DNA of 64,000 nucleotides from Cyclospora cayetanensis (Eukaryota > Apicomplexa > Conoidasida > Eucoccidiorida > Eimeriidae), in contig NW_020312067.1 in the NCBI RefSeq assembly GCF_002999335.1, positions 1-64,000 on the forward strand. The letters run 5' to 3'. Position 1 is the first letter of the stretch, and every line of letters begins with the position of its first letter. The position numbers and the translations under genes are program-made. Below are positions 58,712 to 64,000 of the stretch, piece by piece. The notes below the pieces were generated by a model, which did not search any database, was not told the DNA's origin, and saw only the letters and a program-made list of their open reading frames with translations.

Positions 58712-58795
58712 AGCTAGTTGCGCATAGCACGTCTAGTGCGTATACACGTACGAAGTGTGTCCTCTTGTATCGAGCTTATAGTCCTCTGTAATGGT
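58712..58795 (-). repeat. LTR-like repeat, 5' side of copy B
   Basis: Contains agctagttgcgcatagcacg and gtcctcttgtatcgagctta. It shares these words in order with 53.64, 31.12 and (inverted) 30.7 kb. This is the best reference copy for the repeat. Confidence 0.55.
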
Positions 58796-60613
58796 TAATC
58801 TACATAAGTAGCCAAATCGAACAGTCAGCTCTTCACGAAGTTTCTTTAAAAGAAAGAACTGTATGGCACGAGGTGCATCATTGTAGCTTAGCCTGTTACT
58901 CGTACGTTCTCTCAGAGGATTCCTCAGTCCTCTTATCCTGTTCATCTCAATTAGCTCTTGCACGAAAGGAGAAGCGGGGAGTGTTCGAACGGTGCGCGGA
59001 GGTTGCTGCACCACCCTAGCACCCCCCAAGTAAGCGCACCCACTTGCCTAGGGACCTGTGAATCAACAGCACCGAGCATCCATCCTTATTGTCTTGCGCG
59101 GTCTACTCTGCTTTGCAAACTGTTGCAATGTATGAGTGCAGCAAACCCAAACAGGAAGTTCTTGGCAATTTCTTCGTTACGTGTACCGCATGTAGCGGGG
59201 AGTGCGGAAGGCTAACTTGGCTGACTAGGAATACAGTATCCTAGCATGCTGTGGCGCTTTGAATGTGTCCAGACACACCTGCATAATGATGCAATAACTC
59301 ACATATCAATTGGAAAGGCTCAAACCAAGGCTGTGAAGCAAGAATAGGGAATGAGCCAACAGGCTAGGGCTCAGATGCAAAAGCAGGATGTGTAGCTGAA
59401 AAAGGTTTGCTCGCCCATAAAGAGTCAGTTGCCCTTAAAGGATCAGCGAAGCCAACGCGGGCAGGCCTTCCATGTCGTGGGATAACCTACACTCACGCAC
59501 ATGGCTTTACACTGCACTACTTTATGCTAACAAGGAATTATTCAAGAACTGGTTACTTGATTTGTGTATTCGTAAGCCTTGGTGTTTGCAGGGCAAGACA
59601 TATGTCTGAAAGGATTAGAATCGATGCAGTTTGTGGGTTTTCTCTCGCTGCCATGTGGAACTAGCCGTAAAGGCTCAAAGTGCTTGGAGGATGCAGTAGC
59701 GCGCACCGTAGGGGTCTCTCTTCCCACCATGCCAAAATCCTGAGTGGTGAGGACAGGCAACGGAGGAGCTCTTATGGAAGAAAACAGGATTTCTGTGATT
59801 TTTGAATTGGCGTTTGGGCTAGGGGAGTTTCCCTACACTTTTATAGGACAGAGTTGCGTTGCGAACCCCCTGCGCAGCTTTTCTTCACAATTCGCTTAAA
59901 GGACTTGGAGGAGTGAGGGAAAAGTCTATGGCACACAGCGCTGTGTGAGAGGCAATCCAAAGTAGCGTACAACAGGAGGTGCTCGGCGGGAAGCCATCTT
60001 TCTCCCAATTTAACTTGGCTACAAAATTTTCATAAAAATCGTGATAGCCCTCCTCTAGGCTGCAGGCCCCCACCATGCAAATTCACTCAAAGGCGCTTAT
60101 TCACATATAAAACCTCAGTGGCTAAAACCAGCACACCCCACCGGCGAGGGGGTTGCGATTGTTCGATCCCACTTTAAAAGGATGCCACTCGGTTTGCCTG
60201 CATGGCCTCCTACAAGGCTATGCATGCTGCTCCCTAATTCGGACCGCAGCTCTCAGTGTATTCAAAACGATTCGCCTAGTTCTCTCAGGCGCAACGCTGC
60301 GTGGTGATCCTTGTTCTTTCAACCCCCGTTGAGCGTTCCCTCAGTCGCAGTCTCCCTTTCGCACTAGCAGCGCGCTGACGCCTCTGCCCCTCCCTTCTCC
60401 CCGAAGTAGACTTGTACCCGACAGTCCGTTGCCGTCCAGGTTTCATACCCCCGTACTGCTTCTGCCAAGACGCAGTCTAGCTCCCCATGGCATTCCACGC
60501 GCTCTCTCTTGGCTGTTACCTCTACTTGTGCGCCTAAGCCCCCTGTGCATGCATCTAGAACCATTCGTCAAAAAACCTGTAGCTCATCCAACAGTCCTTC
60601 TGCTTTTCGAAAA
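58796..60613. other. Gene-poor flank right of retroelement copy B
   Basis: No gene supported on either strand. The DNA is free of triplet repeats until about 60.4 kb. A minus-strand open frame at 59542-59760 and plus-strand frames near 58958 and 59407 show no motif. GC rises again from about 60.2 kb. Confidence 0.5.
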
Positions 60614-61020
60614 ATGCTCCCATTGCGGCTCCTGCCGCTCGCTGCTCTCCTCTGCGCCGCGGCATCTCGAGTGGTCATTCGCTCGCCTTCAGAGAGAGAG
60701 CAGCAGCAGCAGCAGGTATCCTTTTCTGGCCCTCTGCACTATCGCCGTCCCCCCAGTTACTCCTTGTTGCTCTTGCAACAGGCGCAAACGCGCGGCAAGC
60801 GGCAACTCGACACTTCGCCGGTACAGGCAGAGAGCCGTCAACCTAGCTTGCTCCGGGAGCGGGGTGGCAAAACACAGGCCCGCTTTTTTTTTCTCTCTCT
60901 CTACACATATATATATATATACATATATGTACAAGGTATTGCATCCTCTAGAATAAACTGACAACGCAGCTCTTCAAGCACTTGGTTGTGCAAGGCCATC
61001 ACAACACTACATCAGCGGTA
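60614..61020 (+). CDS. Possible small secreted protein
   Basis: ATG at 60614 opens a textbook signal peptide (MLPLRLLPLAALLCAAASRV) followed by a charged stretch and a Gln run that meets a GTATCC donor after CAG near 60716. A second possible exon begins after acgcag near 60969 (LFKHLVVQGHHNTTSA) and meets a GTAAGC donor at 61018. If read through, it stops soon after, giving about 66 residues. The signal peptide is convincing, but the rest of the model is weak and the gene would overlap the minus-strand gene's 3' end. Confidence 0.3.
60900..60935. repeat. (CT)n then (TA)n microsatellite
   Basis: Short pyrimidine and TA runs in the presumed intron of the small secreted-protein candidate. Confidence 0.7.
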
Positions 61021-61042
61021 AGCTGCAGAAGGCGTCTGCCAC

Positions 61043-64000
61043 CTACACGGGCTGCGTTTCCATCGTGAGACTGTGGCTACGAGACTGCGTTACAGACGTT
61101 GCTGGTGCATGCCCCCCCATAGCGAAGCTCGTTGCTGTCTCCTCAGCGTGTTTGACAACTTCGAGCGCATGCGTTACTGCCGCTTCTTCGGCCCGAAGCC
61201 AAGCATATGCCACAACAACATCTGCGGAGGCAGGCACTGGTCTGGCTCCCGTGTTTGAACTACTTTTAACCACGGCAGACTCACCGTCCTCTAACAACGC
61301 CTCCGGTCCAGACTGCACTGCAGCAGTAGACGCGAAACTGGCTAGTGGTGCTGCTGCTGCCGCCGCTTCTTCTGTCGTCGGGGTACAGCTCGATGTCACG
61401 CTCCGGGAGGAAGCCTCCTCACTGCAGCGCATCCGCTTTCGGCGAGTCTCTCTCGGTTTGTCTTCCGACAGCAAGACTCCGTCTTCATCAGCCTGCTTCT
61501 GCTGCTGGGGAGGGCTGTCACTACGGCAGCTGGCCACGCATGCTTCCAGCGGAGATCTCGAGGAAGCCGAATCTGCGCCGCTCGATGCTTGAAAGTCTGT
61601 GGCACTCACGTCAACTCCTCTAGCCCGCTGCTGTTGCTGCTGCTGCTCATCCTGTGGCTCTGCAGGAGACTCCCTATGCTGCGCACAGGGGCTGTTCGTC
61701 GGCTGCCTTTGCGACGTTTCTTGGATAAGCGACGCGGCATTGGACGGCTGCTGGCTCTGCCGCTCCTGCAGCGGTGTCTGGGAATACCTTTCCTCCTTCA
61801 CAATGCGGCTTGCCGCTGACGTTTCTGGTGATGCGGCTGCCTTCTTCAGTTTCCTGCTGACCCTCTGCTCAGCCATCTCCCGCAAGAAATCCTCCAGCTG
61901 CTCTCTGATCGCAGAAGAGGACAAACACACACACACACATACACACGCAGATTGCGAGCTGCACATAAACACACCGGAGCCCCCGCTGCAAACACTGCCA
62001 CACTCACCCCCAGTGCGACTGCCAACAGCCTTCCCCCACAGCCGCACACCTCGATGCTCTGAATGCAACAAACACTGCATTCTTGACTGGATCTCGCAGC
62101 TGTAGCAGCAGCCCTGACGGCAGCAGCCGCTTCCGCATCCACTGCCAGTGCTGCAGCAGCTTTTTACTGCAATCCAGTCGAGACAAGAAGTCGTCGTTCG
62201 GCATCAGCACGCAGTCATATCTGGAGAGCAACGACAGCAGCAACAAGCGCATGCTCGAAGGGATCTTACAGCAGCCCTTTTTTACAGGGCCGCCTTCCTG
62301 GATCGTCGTTGCACGAAAGGCGCGCCGCACAAAAAGGAAAACAAAAAACCACGCAAAGCAGACCCCTCAAACTGCCGCAGCACCACCTTACCCGAGAAGC
62401 CTGCTCAGCTGCCACTCTGCAAGAGCCTCCAAAAACTTCCGACTCATTGCAAACCGTGTATCAGGAGACAGTGCGCGTCGCAATAAGGCCACGTTGAACG
62501 GCACTGGGGTAAAGCTGTGCAGCATGCGAAGCAGCAAACATCGCAAGAGTCATGACACAGCTCCCCGACTGGTGTTGCTGCACAGAACGGCGGCACGTGC
62601 GCAGCTCGCTAGCCGCACATACGTAGATGCAGCCGTCGGCAACCCTCCGAAGAAGACGCCTCCTGCTACTGGTGGCTTGTGCTATCTTCAAGTACTGCTC
62701 TGCAGCGATTTTACCGCCAGTTTGCCAGCGTCTCAGAGTAAATTGGGGGTCCACGAATTTTCCCCGCCTCCCCTCCCCCCTTCCCTCTCTAAAAGACTAC
62801 TGACTTGACTTGCAGATAGGCGAGTCGCAGCAGGAGACCACCGTGCGCGTCGGTTCCCCAGTCTACGAATTTCGGATACGACTCCCATTCTTGTGTGGAA
62901 AGGAGGGCGCAGGAGTGCACTTCTGCGGAGGAGTCTTTGAGGGAGCCGCCGCTGCTGCAGCCGCCGCCACCGTTGAGGCTACGCTTCTGCTGGGGCCGAT
63001 GATGAGGCAATCCTAGCGTTTCCTCGGGGGATTCAAAGAAAGCCTTGTGATCCTTCGTACAGCGCTCGAGGTTTGAAACGTAGCAGCGGAGGTTCCTCGT
63101 CGCAATGCGGCTGACACCCACCCTTTGCAGCAGTTCCTGCCGCAAGGCTTGCGTTTGCTCGCGCTCGCCTTCCCGTCCAGGCGCTTTCAAGGCACCCACC
63201 ACGACGCTTTTTCCCCCCCCCTCCGAGTAGCTCGTCTCCTCACCCCTGCTTACCGGCGAAGAGACCTCTAGGCGCAAGACTTCGACGTCCCCGCTGCTGC
63301 TGCTTCGGCTTGTTTGACTGCTCTTGACGGGGGGAGCTGTGGCGTAATCCGCGAGGCTGCGTGCCGCCTGCGAAGCCTCTTCTCGCGCAGTCGCCAGTCC
63401 TTCCCGCAGCGACTCCAGGCGCTTGATGGATTCGTTGTACCTGAGCAAATGCGGCAGCAAATGCGGCAGCGAATGCGGGAGACTCTGCACCCGCTACAGG
63501 CCTGTCTGCGATTCGGGTGTACAGACAGGCAGCCAGGAAGACGGCTCCAGACAGGAGGCAAGACTGCGCCGCGAGGCATCCAGCGGCAGAGCGACACGCC
63601 AACACACCTGTCTCTGAGGGCGTCCATCTTCTTCCGCAGTTCTCCCCCCAGATCCGAGAGGGAGCTCTGACGAGCAGCAAGCCACAGCAAGCAGCAGCAC
63701 TGCGACAAACAGCTTTCAGCGAGCACTCTTTACACATACGAAGGCCTTTCTTAGCTGGCTGGGGAGACTCCACTCGATCCTCCGCTGCCGCCGCACTGGA
63801 AGGCTGCCTTCCGTGGAGCTCTGCGCGCTGATCGATGCCGCCATCATCGTGGAGCAGAGCAGCAGACGCTACACGCGACACAAAGCCATGGGCTCCCGCC
63901 TCGCGAGGAAACACCTACCCAAGGCTCCCACGTGCTGTCTTCATCGGCGTAGTCTAGCCACAGTACGAAAAACTTCTCCTGGCCACAAATTATGGAGATA
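61043..64000 (-). CDS. Chromodomain / coiled-coil protein, 5' end outside window
   Basis: The rightmost exon (64000-63919, cut by the window edge) reads GQEKFFVLWLDYADEDSTWE followed by Pro-Trp. This is the second half of a chromodomain (VxW..Y.DEDxTWEP), the methyl-lysine reader fold. It joins in phase to 63666-63608 and then to an exon starting at 63440 and running to about 62812. These add a coiled coil (GELRKKMDALRD, YNESIKRLESLREGL) and a Ser-rich linker. Further minus-strand exons at about 62500-62390 (ALLRRALSPDTRFAMSRKFL), 62230-62045 (SKKLLQHWQWMRKRLLPSG) and 61905-61043 (QLEDFLREMAEQRVSRKLKK, then a polar, Ser/Gln-rich tail) probably complete the gene. I could not check all of those phases, so the left part could be a separate gene. 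Expected location is the nucleus. Confidence 0.6.
61918..61950. repeat. (CA)n microsatellite
   Basis: A run of ACAC(AT) units just upstream, on the minus strand, of the last exon of the chromodomain gene candidate, where it serves as part of an intron. Confidence 0.75.

Larger units (their letters stand above)
53637..58795 (-). mobile_element. Decayed Ty3/gypsy-type LTR retroelement, copy B
   Basis: An element of about 5.2 kb on the minus strand, bounded by LTR-like sequences (58712-58795 at the 5' side, 53637-53725 at the 3' side) that align over about 80 bp in the same orientation. Inside, in gypsy order, are a gag-like zinc knuckle (58374-58102), reverse transcriptase (56707-56294), the reverse transcriptase/RNase H boundary (about 56110-55985), an integrase zinc finger (about 55612-55532) and an integrase C-terminal domain (54912-54670). 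Every block is separated from the next by stops or frameshifts, so the copy is dead. Compared with copy A it lacks about 270 bp around RNase H and has about 1.2 kb more between gag and reverse transcriptase. LTR elements related to chromoviruses have, as I recall, been reported from Eimeria genomes. Confidence 0.8.

Noticed and set aside
61065..61592. 175-residue plus-strand open frame
   Set aside because: It is antisense to the polar C-terminal exon of the minus-strand chromodomain candidate, which has the better splice context; no motif is seen.
1..64000. CRISPR array, bacterial operon or prophage
   Set aside because: No regularly spaced direct repeats with unique spacers, no Shine-Dalgarno-led gene strings and no phage genes; all supported genes have eukaryotic introns or domains.

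Overview
The window looks like nuclear DNA of a coccidian apicomplexan, most probably a chicken-type Eimeria. The evidence is (AGC)n triplet tracts running through exons, introns and intergenic DNA on both strands, intron-rich genes with GT-AG splice sites, an oocyst wall protein gene, and a sharp alternation between GC-rich, repeat-rich gene blocks and less GC-rich, gene-poor blocks. Genus is inferred; nothing here fixes the species.

Layout. 1-5.5 kb: low-complexity DNA, then a minus-strand polytopic membrane protein gene whose exons at 5538-4716, 4063-3520, 2816-2783, 2536-2390 and 1874 onward join in phase. 7.5-16.9 kb: a minus-strand gene for a gamma-tubulin complex component of the GCP4 type, with most exons placed and phase-checked. 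17-25 kb: a gene-poor block holding a decayed Ty3/gypsy retroelement (copy A, minus strand). 25.1-29.8 kb: a plus-strand gene for the E2 subunit of 2-oxoglutarate dehydrogenase (DLST), 13 exons, including one GC-AG intron. 29.8-32.8 kb: gene-poor, with two inverted LTR-like fragments. 32.8-34.5 kb: a two-exon oocyst wall protein gene with 20 two-cysteine units. 36-40.3 kb: a second polytopic membrane protein gene, plus strand, whose last five exons are phase-checked. 41.4-46.2 kb: a two-exon minus-strand gene for a glutamine-rich protein of about 1536 residues. 48.9-52.5 kb: a single-exon minus-strand gene for a BAH / PHD-like / TFIIS-central-domain chromatin protein. 53.6-58.8 kb: a second decayed Ty3/gypsy element (copy B, minus strand) with LTR-like ends and recognisable gag zinc knuckle, reverse transcriptase and integrase pieces. 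60.6-64 kb: a possible small secreted-protein exon, then the 3' part of a minus-strand chromodomain/coiled-coil protein gene that runs off the right edge.

The genes are independent eukaryotic transcription units, not an operon. They cover mitochondrial metabolism (DLST), microtubule nucleation (GCP4), chromatin (the BAH-TFIIS and chromodomain proteins), oocyst wall construction, and unassigned membrane or glutamine-rich proteins. Nothing suggests a CRISPR array, a bacterial island or an RNA gene. The most unusual features are the pair of decayed retroelements in the gene-poor blocks, a perfect 62-bp palindrome at 1144-1205, and the GC-AG intron in DLST.
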